A stretch of 64,000 bases of DNA, taken from contig NZ_JAUSZD010000002.1 in NCBI RefSeq assembly GCF_030817275.1, forward strand, positions 6,990,001-7,054,000, given 5' to 3'. This stretch comes from Paenibacillus sp. V4I7 (GTDB taxonomy: Bacteria > Bacillota > Bacilli > Paenibacillales > NBRC-103111). Below are positions 47,468 through 56,152 of this stretch, piece after piece. How positions within the stretch are numbered: position 1 is the stretch's first letter; each line of letters opens with the position of its first letter. Made by a program: the position numbers and the translations under genes. A model generated the notes under the pieces. That model saw only the letters and a program-made list of their open reading frames with translations, was not told the DNA's origin and searched no databases.

Positions 47468-47499
47468 CAAAAAAAAAGCTAAAGCATTCGCTTTAGCTT
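47468..47499 (-). terminator. Terminator of the sspF-like gene
   Basis: Minus strand AAGCTAAAGC-GAAT-GCTTTAGCTT, a perfect 10-bp stem with nine following T; the stem begins in the stop codon itself. Confidence 0.93.
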
Positions 47500-48068
47500 T
47501 AGAAGGGACGCTGTTCCGCTTGCGTTGCTTGCTTCCATCCCGCAATTATTTGATTTAAACCCGCCGCATTAGGTTGTATTGGATTAGAAGGTCTATAGGT
47601 ATTTACATTGGTCGTATTCGACGTGTAGGCAGCAGGTGTATAGGAAGATTGTGTTTGCTGCGTTCCACTGTATACGTTCTGATTAAAGCTCGTTTGAGGC
47701 TGTGAATAGGGTTGTTGGGAAGATACAGTTTGATAGGTGGACTGATTAAAATTCGACGGAGTGTAGCTAGACGGATTGGAAGCAGCTTGACTGTAGTTAG
47801 TTTGATTGAAGTTAGGCTGACTATAGTTAGGTTGAATGTTACTTTGCTGACTGTACGTTGATTGCGTCTGGTTGATTGTGGAAGCCGCAGGGTTATACTG
47901 TTTCACCAGCTGTTCCTGAGCAATTTGGATCGCTCTCTTCACCATGTTCCCTGCATCCTTCGTTCGGATGCCCTCCCAGCCCTCACGTTGCACCACATCA
48001 TAAAACCCTAGATCCTTGGCTAATTCATATTTAAAGCTTTCTGACATGATTCCTCTTCTGCGACTCAT
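47499..48068 (-). CDS. sspF: SspF-like small acid-soluble spore protein with a long disordered tail
   Basis: Residues 1-56 are an alpha/beta-type spore DNA-binding protein of the SspF kind: [55 protein letters not shown]. SspF of B. subtilis is 61 residues. Here the frame goes on for about 133 residues rich in Gln, Asn, Ser, Thr, Tyr and Pro ([26 protein letters not shown]), with loose NYSQ/NFNQ repeats, ending [20 protein letters not shown]. No frameshift is needed. Strong AAGGAGGT site and a terminator at the stop. The tail's role is unknown. Confidence 0.85.
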   Translation of the reverse strand: MSRRRGIMSESFKYELAKDLGFYDVVQREGWEGIRTKDAGNMVKRAIQIAQEQLVKQYNPAASTINQTQSTYSQQSNIQPNYSQPNFNQTNYSQAASNPSSYTPSNFNQSTYQTVSSQQPYSQPQTSFNQNVYSGTQQTQSSYTPAAYTSNTTNVNTYRPSNPIQPNAAGLNQIIAGWKQATQAEQRPF

Positions 48069-48173
48069 ATTTGGAACCTCCTTAGAGTTTTGCTATAGTA
48101 TGCCCAACCGGATGAGGTCCATTCAAATGCAAAAACAGACCCTCTGGGTCTGCTCATATAGGAATGCATTAAG

Positions 48174-48449
48174 CTAATGTTGGATGTAGGTGATACGAAC
48201 CTGTCCATCGTCATTACATACGGTAACTTCAACGGATTCGGTAAGGATATCGGCGTAGCTGTACGACACTCGTTTAAAGGCGTGGGATTCTTGATCTAAT
48301 TTCACAATAAACACAGAAGGGTAGGTTTCTTCTAAAACACCAGAACGCTCGACAGTCTTTCGACGGCCACCATTCGCTCTTAACATGATCTTCTGCCCAA
48401 CGTGGGGCTCCAAACTGCGTTTGATCTCCAACAGCGCATTTTTTGCCAT
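48174..48449 (-). CDS. veg: Veg protein
   Basis: A highly transcribed small protein linked to biofilm control and spore outgrowth in B. subtilis. 91 residues: [60 protein letters not shown]. The ATG at 48449 follows GAGGTGG; the in-frame TTG two codons upstream is less likely. It has a consensus promoter. Confidence 0.93.
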   Translation of the reverse strand: MAKNALLEIKRSLEPHVGQKIMLRANGGRRKTVERSGVLEETYPSVFIVKLDQESHAFKRVSYSYADILTESVEVTVCNDDGQVRITYIQH

Positions 48450-48517
48450 TGTCAACTACCACCTCTTTCCTAGTTAATTATAACTCATTCAGACAGGCAT
48501 GTCAAACGCGGTCAAAT

Positions 48518-48547
48518 ATTATATCAGCACCACATTCCTGTTGTCAA
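48518..48547 (-). promoter_or_regulatory. Sigma-A promoter of veg
   Basis: Minus strand TTGACA (48547-48542), 18-bp spacer, TATAAT (48523-48518). Both hexamers are perfect, in keeping with the strong veg promoter of B. subtilis. The 48548-48626 stretch to the yabG terminator holds nothing else I can name. Confidence 0.8.
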
Positions 48548-48626
48548 CGGCATTTTTGCTGAATTTTCGAAATCCCTCTCTTACAGGTTGTCTCCAAAGT
48601 TCGCAAATTATTCACACTTTTCCACT

Positions 48627-48685
48627 AAAAAAAGAACACTTACCCAGTCAGCCCCCTCCAAGGAGTCGAATGATAGGTAAGTGTT
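48627..48685 (-). terminator. Terminator of yabG
   Basis: Minus strand AACACTTACC (48685-48676) and GGTAAGTGTT (48644-48635), a perfect 10-bp stem with an inner GACTCC-TT-GGAG hairpin, then seven T. Confidence 0.85.
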
Positions 48686-48745
48686 GATATTGTATACCAT
48701 ATGTTTTGTCGATTCATGTTGTTTTTACATGTACTATAGGAATAT

Positions 48746-49619
48746 TTAAACATGATCTTCCGTATGTTTAATACCCGGAACTCCCATGCGATAGCTACCT
48801 TTCGTCTCTACCCCACCTAATCCATCCAAACCTGTCACCGTCAAATCAACGATATCAAGCATGGATATGGTATCCTTCACGGAAGTATACGACAACTTAG
48901 CAGCGATACAAAGCGGATCTAAGGCATGAATGAGGATACGAGCAGGAGAACTCGCAAAATTAGCTCCAGCTCGCAGTAAGGCCTCAAAATGAGACTGACA
49001 AGCACCAGCCACAATAATCATGGAGTCCCGATTACGCTCATATTGCCTAGCGATCTGAACAGCATTCACGAAGTTTTGTGAATTCTTATAGCTGGTCAGA
49101 TTGCTCGGACCTCCACCTTTACGTTGTTTAAGTATTCCGTCATGACCGGTAATGACAACAATGTCCGGCTTAATTTGTGGAAGCAGCCTATGAAGAGCAT
49201 CCGCCATTTGTGCTTCAGGAATATAAAACCCCTCGGCAGGTACACGCAATTCTCCATAGATCTGCATACTTTTACGTAAGTAAGTAGGATCGCCGTCTAA
49301 GTGCAGCACTTTGCCAGGCACTTCGAAGTAGGTTTTATTGGTATTTTGTTTATGGTTTATAGAGAGTTGGTTCTTCTCCTGCAGCTGCACCTGGGATACC
49401 GCCAGACGCCGGAGTGATTCCCGAAATTCGGGGTGAACTCGATCGCGGATGATCCATAACATCTGTCGGATTTGAAATGGTTAAATCAACTAACGGCGCA
49501 TCCGCAAGCAGCCTATAATCTACCCCTCGCAGGATAGCCTTCAGCTGCTCTATGCGCTCAATCTTAAACATGACGTCTCCGCCATAGGATTTACGGGTTA
49601 CAAAGTCTCCTTGCCTCAT
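48746..49619 (-). pseudogene. yabG: Sporulation coat protease YabG, split by a frameshift
   Basis: YabG processes spore coat proteins. The N-terminal part reads from 49619 (MRQGDFVTRKSYGGDVMFKI, YRLLADAPLVDLTISNP) and runs to a stop at 49350 in a frame that turns into unlike sequence after about 49465. The rest reads in another frame from about 49462 to 48746 (RDRVHPEFRESLRRLAVSQ, YFEVPGKVLHLDGDPTYLRK, VVITGHDG, GACQSHFEALLRAGANFASS, ILIHALDPL). Joined with one base skipped near 49440-49480, the product is about 290 residues, the full family length. Recent mutation or a sequence error are both possible; the downstream terminator is intact. Confidence 0.8.
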
Positions 49620-49675
49620 CGCACAAATCCCCTCCTATGGGGTATCCTATGGCGAGACTAGGCATTTGGTGCGGG

Positions 49676-50617
<942 letters not shown>

Positions 50618-50746
50618 TCACATTCTTCATTATCATTCAATTACTTAATAAACTCTGCCCAAATCTCATGCAATTTATTTCTACATGCATAGTCATGTAA
50701 GCTCATGAGAGCTTGCTGAATGAATACATATTTTCAGTTGGAAGTT

Positions 50747-50763
50747 GTTGCAAGAAGTGCAAC
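50747..50763. repeat. Fifth copy of the GTTGYA-N5-TRCAAC palindrome
   Basis: GTTGCA AGAAG TGCAAC with arms that extend to 8 bp (TTGTTGCA / TGCAACAA). It lies in the rsmA-rnmV gap (50585-50810), which holds no gene but two more short palindromes: ACATG...CATGT at 50683-50697 and AAGCTC-ATGA-GAGCTT at 50698-50713. Confidence 0.7.
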
Positions 50764-50810
50764 AATTGCTGCTCAATTCCCGTCTGTACGAATAGAGAAA
50801 AATAGCCATT

Positions 50811-51353
50811 CTACTTATCAGCTTCCAAATGCTCCAAAGCCGCCTCAAATTCCTCACGAGAGATTTGAAACATCGCACAGCGCTTATAAAACTGCTTGCC
50901 ATTGCAATAGCCAATCCCTAACGCTTTACCCACAATCAGCCGGCGAGAAGCCGCCTCAACATGAACAATCAACCCTGCGGCCATAAGATCCTCCATGGTC
51001 AGCTGTGAAACCGCACCATCATATTCCGTGCGAAGGCTCTGAAGAGCCTGACGGATCGTCTCAGGCGTCGCATTCTCGACGCCAATATCACCCTTATACT
51101 CCGCCTGCTCCTGCGTAATGAAGGCATGCTTGCAGCCAGGCACCTTGGCTGCTACAATCTTCCGAATCCGTTCACCTGCGTGATCTGGATCCGTGAATAT
51201 AATAACGCCTCTGCGCTGCTGCGCAAGTGCAATACGCTTTAGCACCGCTTGTCCGATCGCAGAGCCGCCTGTTTCAATCGTATCCGCCTCTACCGCTCGG
51301 CGAATAGCAGCTGTATCGTCTTTGCCTTCGACGACAATCACTTCTTTTATCAT
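50811..51353 (-). CDS. rnmV: Ribonuclease M5
   Basis: Matures 5S rRNA together with ribosomal protein L18. 180 residues with an N-terminal Toprim domain: IKEVIVVEGKDDTAAIRRAV and the Asp pair in VIIFTDPDHAGERIRKIV, then VPGCKHAFI and GDIGVENATPETIRQAL. ATG after GGGAA. Between yabE and rsmA as in B. subtilis. Confidence 0.95.
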   Translation of the reverse strand: MIKEVIVVEGKDDTAAIRRAVEADTIETGGSAIGQAVLKRIALAQQRRGVIIFTDPDHAGERIRKIVAAKVPGCKHAFITQEQAEYKGDIGVENATPETIRQALQSLRTEYDGAVSQLTMEDLMAAGLIVHVEAASRRLIVGKALGIGYCNGKQFYKRCAMFQISREEFEAALEHLEADK

Positions 51354-51469
51354 AAGCGGTTCCCTTCCCAGTACGCAGAAAAAGAAGAGGGGTCCCCTCT
51401 TCTTTCGCCCAGGTCGTCACCTGGCAACGTATATATGACATTCTTCCCTCTGAAACAGACGTTTACACG

Positions 51470-52609
51470 TTAATTTTCAGACGGCTTTTTCGGTCCTACC
51501 ACATACACGGTGTACCCTTGCTTCGTCCCGAATTTATTGGCATAACCATGATCTTCAAAGTAGACATCAATCATTTGACCTTTCACACCGCTGCCAATAT
51601 CTTCAGCACGGCGGAAGCCAATGCCCTCGATGAATACCCACCATCCGAGCGGGATGACTTTTGGATCAACAGCAATCGTTCTGCCTTCTGACACCGTAGT
51701 CCCTGTATAGGTTTTACCGTAACCAGGTGATCCTTCGGATTTACCTGTGGATGCAACGCCTGCTGAATACGCAGTTAACTTCACATTCTTCAGGATTTGT
51801 TTATAACCAAAGGTAACACCGTTCTTCGAAACCTCATCCACACTAGGTGATGAAGACGAGAGAACAACCACAGGGTTTTTCGTACCTACGGACACAACTT
51901 TATTAATACTTTCTGTTTGTACTTCTTCACCCACAACTGCTTCCGCGACTAAAACACCATCTTCGAAAGTCTTTTCTTTCTTCTTCAAGAGTACGCCCTC
52001 TTTACCTTCTTGGACGACTTGCTCTTTGCCTTTGAGTAGCGATGCGTCGCTCTTCTTTTCCGTATCGAACGCAATCGGCTCAGTTACTTCCTCCGTCTCT
52101 TTTTTTACACGAACGATTTTGATTTCATCGCCCGAGCTCAGAGAGGCTGTCGGTTCGGGAGTTAAACGATCGTGCTCCCCAAGTGCAATATGTAAACGTT
52201 GCAATGCACTTTCTACCGTTCTTGCAGTTGTGTAAACAGTGGTGGTCTTTCCATCAGCAGTCAATTGAATCGGTGAGGCATGTTCGATGACAATTTTGTC
52301 TCCACCCTTGATTGTTGTCGTTGGCGCAGTAGAAATTTCATCGTGTTCACCAATCTTTATGGCTTGTTCATCCAGTAGGCGTTGCAGGACCCATTGCTTC
52401 GTATGCACAACGGTTTCTTGTCCATTCACAACCACGGATACGCTCTTGGTAGCCGTACCGTACAACAACACCAAAAACATGAAAGTCATTGCGATTGAAA
52501 TTATGGCTAAGCTTAAAATCAAACGCAAGTTTTCATGCTTCCATCGCAATGCGAAGGACATGCTGGATGATCGTTTTACATGGGTCTCGCTAATAGAGAT
52601 ACTGCCCAC
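51470..52609 (-). CDS. yabE: Cell-wall protein YabE: DUF348, G5 and 3D domains
   Basis: Probable peptidoglycan-acting protein of the resuscitation-factor type. 379 residues: membrane anchor or signal (LRLILSLAIISIAMTFMFLVLL, about 28-50 of the reading), two DUF348 repeats (VSVVVNGQETVVHTKQWVLQ; IQLTADGKTTTVYTTARTVE), a G5 domain (about 160-250) and the C-terminal 3D domain with its Asp motif (TAYSAGVASTGKSEGSPGYG, TIAVDPKVIPLGWWVFIEG, GQMIDVYFED). Start GTG at 52609 after AAGGAGG. It is controlled by an upstream c-di-AMP riboswitch. 52610-52825 is leader RNA with a stable hairpin near 52710-52735. Confidence 0.93.
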   Translation of the reverse strand: MGSISISETHVKRSSSMSFALRWKHENLRLILSLAIISIAMTFMFLVLLYGTATKSVSVVVNGQETVVHTKQWVLQRLLDEQAIKIGEHDEISTAPTTTIKGGDKIVIEHASPIQLTADGKTTTVYTTARTVESALQRLHIALGEHDRLTPEPTASLSSGDEIKIVRVKKETEEVTEPIAFDTEKKSDASLLKGKEQVVQEGKEGVLLKKKEKTFEDGVLVAEAVVGEEVQTESINKVVSVGTKNPVVVLSSSSPSVDEVSKNGVTFGYKQILKNVKLTAYSAGVASTGKSEGSPGYGKTYTGTTVSEGRTIAVDPKVIPLGWWVFIEGIGFRRAEDIGSGVKGQMIDVYFEDHGYANKFGTKQGYTVYVVGPKKPSEN

Positions 52610-52826
52610 TTCTTCGGTCCTCCTTCAAAGCCTCGCCGCCAGGTTACAGCATGATTAGATTTGACGCGACTAAGGTTTTTTAGTTTAACTTAACGTGTTC
52701 GCCATCAGCAGTACGGTGCTAAACCGCTGCCTTCTGGTCGTCCCACACCAGTTTGCCTATTCAACATTCATATGAATTCCGGGCAAATATTAGTCGTCCG
52801 AAATGTGTATAGCCCTTTATGAAGAC

Positions 52827-52861
52827 AAAAAGCCAGCAAGAAGAGGACTCTTCTCGCTGGC
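52827..52861 (-). terminator. Riboswitch-linked terminator upstream of yabE
   Basis: Minus strand GCCAGC-GAGAAGAG / CTCTTCTT-GCTGGC, a 14-bp stem with a 2-base loop followed by TTTTT. It comes after the c-di-AMP aptamer and before yabE, so it is the probable expression platform. Confidence 0.9.
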
Positions 52862-52902
52862 TTAGTTTGTATAGTAAAATACACAAATAGCACGCACGAC
52901 AA

Positions 52903-53083
52903 TCGTTACCTCTCTTACGCTTACGAGGTTAGCTGACGGATTCGGACGTGAGAGTCGCCCTACTAAGAGCATACGAAGTATACTCAAAGATTCACCCCTG
53001 TTACTCACTCTGTTCACTCAAGAAGCACGCTTCTTCAGCTTACAGTGGTTCCCCCGTTCCCATAAATGGAACTCAGCGAATGG
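52903..53083 (-). promoter_or_regulatory. Cyclic-di-AMP (ydaO/yuaA) riboswitch
   Basis: Minus strand shows the hallmarks of this aptamer in order: GGGAACGGGGGAACC, CAGGGGTGAATCTTTG, TAGTAGGGCGACTCTCACG, TCCGAATCCGTCAGCTAACC and TCGTAAGCGTAAGAGAGG. In this class c-di-AMP binding favours the terminator and lowers expression of osmolyte and cell-wall genes. Confidence 0.95.
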
Positions 53084-53121
53084 AAAAATGGCAAATTGGT
53101 TATTAAGTTATTATGAAAAGT

Positions 53122-53150
53122 ATATTACGCTGTTAATCTTAACCTGTAAA
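53122..53150 (-). promoter_or_regulatory. Promoter of the c-di-AMP leader and yabE
   Basis: Minus strand TTTACA (53150-53145), 17-bp spacer, TAATAT (53127-53122), placed about 40 bases before the aptamer. The stretch 53160-53300 between this and the ABC transporter promoter is AT-rich with repeated CTAAA motifs (53165-53200) and has no gene. Confidence 0.6.
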
Positions 53151-53305
53151 GGGATTAACACCTACTAAAAAGGGCTAAATCGACTAAAATTCGCTTAAAT
53201 GAACAATTAAATAGCTCTATTTCTACTTATATCTCACTTTAACGTACGTATACTAACTCTTTTCAACTTTTCACCCCAAAACTAGGCTTAAATTACAAAT
53301 TTGTT

Positions 53306-53311
53306 TATAAT
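53306..53311 (+). promoter_or_regulatory. Probable -10 box of the ABC transporter operon
   Basis: A perfect TATAAT 60 bases before the ATPase start, in an AT-rich stretch. No good -35 hexamer is seen at the normal distance, so the call rests on the -10 alone. Confidence 0.45.
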
Positions 53312-53370
53312 GTTCGTATAGGAAAGTGATTCATAAATACCAATAATTTGCTAATCAGGGAGGCAATGAG

Positions 53371-54114
53371 ATGGGCTCCATTCTACAAGTTGACTCTTTA
53401 TATGGGGGATATTTACCAAAAAAACCCGTTCTTCATGACCTAACCTTTTCTATCCGTCAAGGTGAAATGATGGGTCTGATCGGACTTAATGGCGCGGGTA
53501 AAAGTACGACGATCAAAAACATTCTCGGCCTTCTTCAACCGCAAAAAGGATCCATTCGAATTAACGGTCTGACTTTAGCTGAAAATCCTTTGTCCTATCG
53601 TGCTACATACGCTTATGTACCCGAAAGCCCCGAGCTCTACGAAGAGCTTACGATCCGCGAACACCTTGAGCTAACCGCTATGGCCTACGGCTTGTCGAAG
53701 GACGACTATTTGGCTCGATCCAGCTCCCTTTTGGAGCAGTTTCAAATGAAGGACAAGCTGAACAGCTTCGCCAGTCATTTATCCAAAGGAATGAAACAGA
53801 AAGTCATGATTATGAACGCATTTCTGATCGAACCCTCGTTATATATTATCGATGAACCCTTTCTCGGCCTCGACCCATTAGCGATCCGTTCATTACTCGA
53901 ATTAATGGTGAAAATGAAACATAAAGGAGCATCATTCCTCATCTCATCGCATATTTTGTCAACCATTGAAAAATATTGCGATAATTACGTTGTCCTTCAT
54001 CGAGGTCGTATGGTTGCTCAGGGTGATTTAGTCGAATTACGCGGGCAAACCGAACTCCCTGGAGCGTCACTAGACGACATTTTCTATAAGCTTGTACAAG
54101 GGGACTCTTTATGA
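53371..54114 (+). CDS. ABC transporter ATP-binding protein, EcsA-like
   Basis: Energises the membrane partner encoded next. 247 residues: Walker A GLIGLNGAGKSTTIKN, Q-loop YVPESPELYEELTIREHLEL, signature HLSKGMKQKV, Walker B LYIIDEPFLGLDPLAIR and H-loop SSHILSTIEKY. Most like EcsA, whose system affects protein secretion, competence and proteolysis in Bacillus. Plus strand, divergent from yabE; ATG after GGGAGG. Confidence 0.88.
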   Translation: MGSILQVDSLYGGYLPKKPVLHDLTFSIRQGEMMGLIGLNGAGKSTTIKNILGLLQPQKGSIRINGLTLAENPLSYRATYAYVPESPELYEELTIREHLELTAMAYGLSKDDYLARSSSLLEQFQMKDKLNSFASHLSKGMKQKVMIMNAFLIEPSLYIIDEPFLGLDPLAIRSLLELMVKMKHKGASFLISSHILSTIEKYCDNYVVLHRGRMVAQGDLVELRGQTELPGASLDDIFYKLVQGDSL

Positions 54115-55343
54115 GCAATATGGATATCAACACCCGTGCCTTATGGCAGCAAAGATTCGAACATTATATGAAGGAATCCATGGGCTATTGGCAATACGCA
54201 GCGCGTAGTAATTTCATCGGTCTCGTGTTATTTCTTGTCATCATTTCTTCCTATTATTATGCAAAAATACTACAGCGTCTTCCGACAGATTATCCCTATC
54301 TGTGGATCGTGCTTTTGCTGCTCGTTCCTCTGCTATCTTCAAGCCCTATTCGTACCTTGGTAAGGAAAGCAGACCGCATGTTTTTGTTACGGATCGAACA
54401 TCAAATGGGCGCTTATTTCCGAAGTGGATTCATGTACAGTTTGACACTGCAAGCTTTTTGGACATTTATCGCCTGGGTGATTTTATGGCCGCTTTATCAC
54501 CACTGCCTCGGCGCTTCAGAGCAGCATTTCTTACTGATGCTCGCACTACTTCTTCTATTAAAGATAGCTAATTTATTAGCGAGTTGGCAGGAAAGTCGCT
54601 TTGCCCATGAGCGCACCAGATTAGCTTCGGTTAGCTTTCGATGGATTGCAACAACCGCTCTCATTTCACTGCAATTTCTAACCAGCATTTTATGGGCAAG
54701 TTGCGCTGCGCTGCTTCTTATTTTCTTATGGATAGCAGCCGTTTATTTTGTATCTAAATACGTCATCGGTTGGGACTACTTGATCACCAAGGAAAATCAG
54801 CAGCAAGCTCGGCTTTATGCCTTTTTCAGCTGGTTCGTCGATGTGCCTCAAATGGGAACGCGAATAGCCCGCCGAAGTTGGATCAGCGGGCTGACACGGT
54901 TCATACCTTTTAGACAAGATGCAACCTTTTTGTACCTATATATGAAGACATTGCTGCGTACGGAGCTGTTCGCGATCGTACTGCGTATCACCTTGTTAGG
55001 GGTACTAGCTATAGCCGTTTCAAGCAGCGGTACTGCAAGGAGTTTAATCTTCATGATTTCTCTTCTAATTTCCCTTGTTCAGTTATCGTCTCTCGAGCGC
55101 GCCCATCGCTATACGTTCTGGCTGGAGATGTACCCGCTCAATCAGAATTCAAAAGCCGGTTCGCTGGCCTTTATTATTTGGTCTGTCTTGCTTCTAGAGC
55201 TATGTATCTTGACAATTCCTCTTATGATTCGCTCTTCACCAATCTATCTACTCGTTCCACTAATCAGTCTCATCTTCATCTCTTTCAGCTGCGGCATTGT
55301 GCTTCGTCGCAAGTTCGAGAAAAACGCTTTACTTGAGACCTAA
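54111..55343 (+). CDS. ABC transporter membrane protein, EcsB-like
   Basis: 410 residues with about ten hydrophobic helices (FIGLVLFLVIISSYYYAKIL; WIVLLLLVPLLSS; FLLMLALLLLLKIANLL; LELCILTIPLMI), matching EcsB (LWQQRFEHYMKESMGYWQYA near the N terminus; RKADRMFLLR in the first cytoplasmic loop is typical). The start overlaps the ATPase stop by ATGA. The end overlaps the tatD end by 15 bases on the other strand, with no terminator between the two. Confidence 0.85.
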   Translation: MSNMDINTRALWQQRFEHYMKESMGYWQYAARSNFIGLVLFLVIISSYYYAKILQRLPTDYPYLWIVLLLLVPLLSSSPIRTLVRKADRMFLLRIEHQMGAYFRSGFMYSLTLQAFWTFIAWVILWPLYHHCLGASEQHFLLMLALLLLLKIANLLASWQESRFAHERTRLASVSFRWIATTALISLQFLTSILWASCAALLLIFLWIAAVYFVSKYVIGWDYLITKENQQQARLYAFFSWFVDVPQMGTRIARRSWISGLTRFIPFRQDATFLYLYMKTLLRTELFAIVLRITLLGVLAIAVSSSGTARSLIFMISLLISLVQLSSLERAHRYTFWLEMYPLNQNSKAGSLAFIIWSVLLLELCILTIPLMIRSSPIYLLVPLISLIFISFSCGIVLRRKFEKNALLET

Positions 55344-56096
55344 CAATCGAATGGCATTGTTCGTTGTTATTTCCGCTATTTCCTCCAAAGTCAACCCCCG
55401 AATTTCCGCGGCTGTCTCAGCTACCAAGCGAACATAGCCGGTTTCATTGCGCTTGCCGCGGAAAGGATGGGGGGTCAGGTAGGGAGCATCGGTCTCAATT
55501 AATAAACGATCTAACGGAACTTTCGCCAGCACTTCCTTCGGTTGCTTAGCGTTCTTAAACGTAACTGGACCTCCAAAAGAAATATGAAAATTCATATCCA
55601 GACACTGCTTCGCCGTCTCCCAGCTTCCTGAAAAGCAGTGCATGATTCCCCCCACTTCCTCGGCCTTCTCTTCTTTTAAAATATGCAAAATATCTTGATG
55701 GGCATCTCGATTATGTATGACAATGGGCATCCCCAATTTACGCGCTAGACGAATTTGCTCCCGAAATACCCGCTGCTGTACATCCTTCGGCGACTTATCC
55801 CAGTAGTAATCTAGTCCAATTTCTCCGATGGCAACAACTTTCTCATGCTTGCACAACTCTTCAATCCATTCCAAGTCCCCAGGCATCATATCAATAGCAT
55901 CAACAGGATGCCACCCTACCGTAGAATAGATGAAATCGTACCTCTCAGCGAGGGCAATCGAACTGGGTATGGTCTCCCGGTTGAAGCCTACATTTACTAT
56001 TCTTGTCACCCCGGCGTCCAGCGCTCGTTCTATCACTTCATCTTGATCTTCATTAAATTGTTCAGCATTTAAATGTGTGTGTGAATCCGTTAGCAT
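55329..56096 (-). CDS. tatD: TatD-family metal-dependent DNase
   Basis: Metal-dependent hydrolase with a TIM barrel, probably a 3'-5' DNase. 255 residues: metal-binding DSHTHLNAEQF, Glu in AIGEIGLDYYW, His in VIHNRDAHQDIL and MHCFSGSWETA, and Asp in LIETDAPYLTP. ATG after AGGGAG. Same order (tatD before yabE) as B. subtilis yabD, though the two are split here by the ABC operon. Confidence 0.94.
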   Translation of the reverse strand: MLTDSHTHLNAEQFNEDQDEVIERALDAGVTRIVNVGFNRETIPSSIALAERYDFIYSTVGWHPVDAIDMMPGDLEWIEELCKHEKVVAIGEIGLDYYWDKSPKDVQQRVFREQIRLARKLGMPIVIHNRDAHQDILHILKEEKAEEVGGIMHCFSGSWETAKQCLDMNFHISFGGPVTFKNAKQPKEVLAKVPLDRLLIETDAPYLTPHPFRGKRNETGYVRLVAETAAEIRGLTLEEIAEITTNNAIRLLGLK

Positions 56097-56152
56097 TTAT
56101 GTTCTCCCTTAAATTGAAATATTCTATTGCACTTATTTTCTAGCTTATCTTG

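Noticed and set aside
49350-49462. Two separate overlapping genes in place of yabG
   Set aside because: The downstream frame has no ribosome site at its first ATG and both parts match one family in order, so a single broken gene is more likely.
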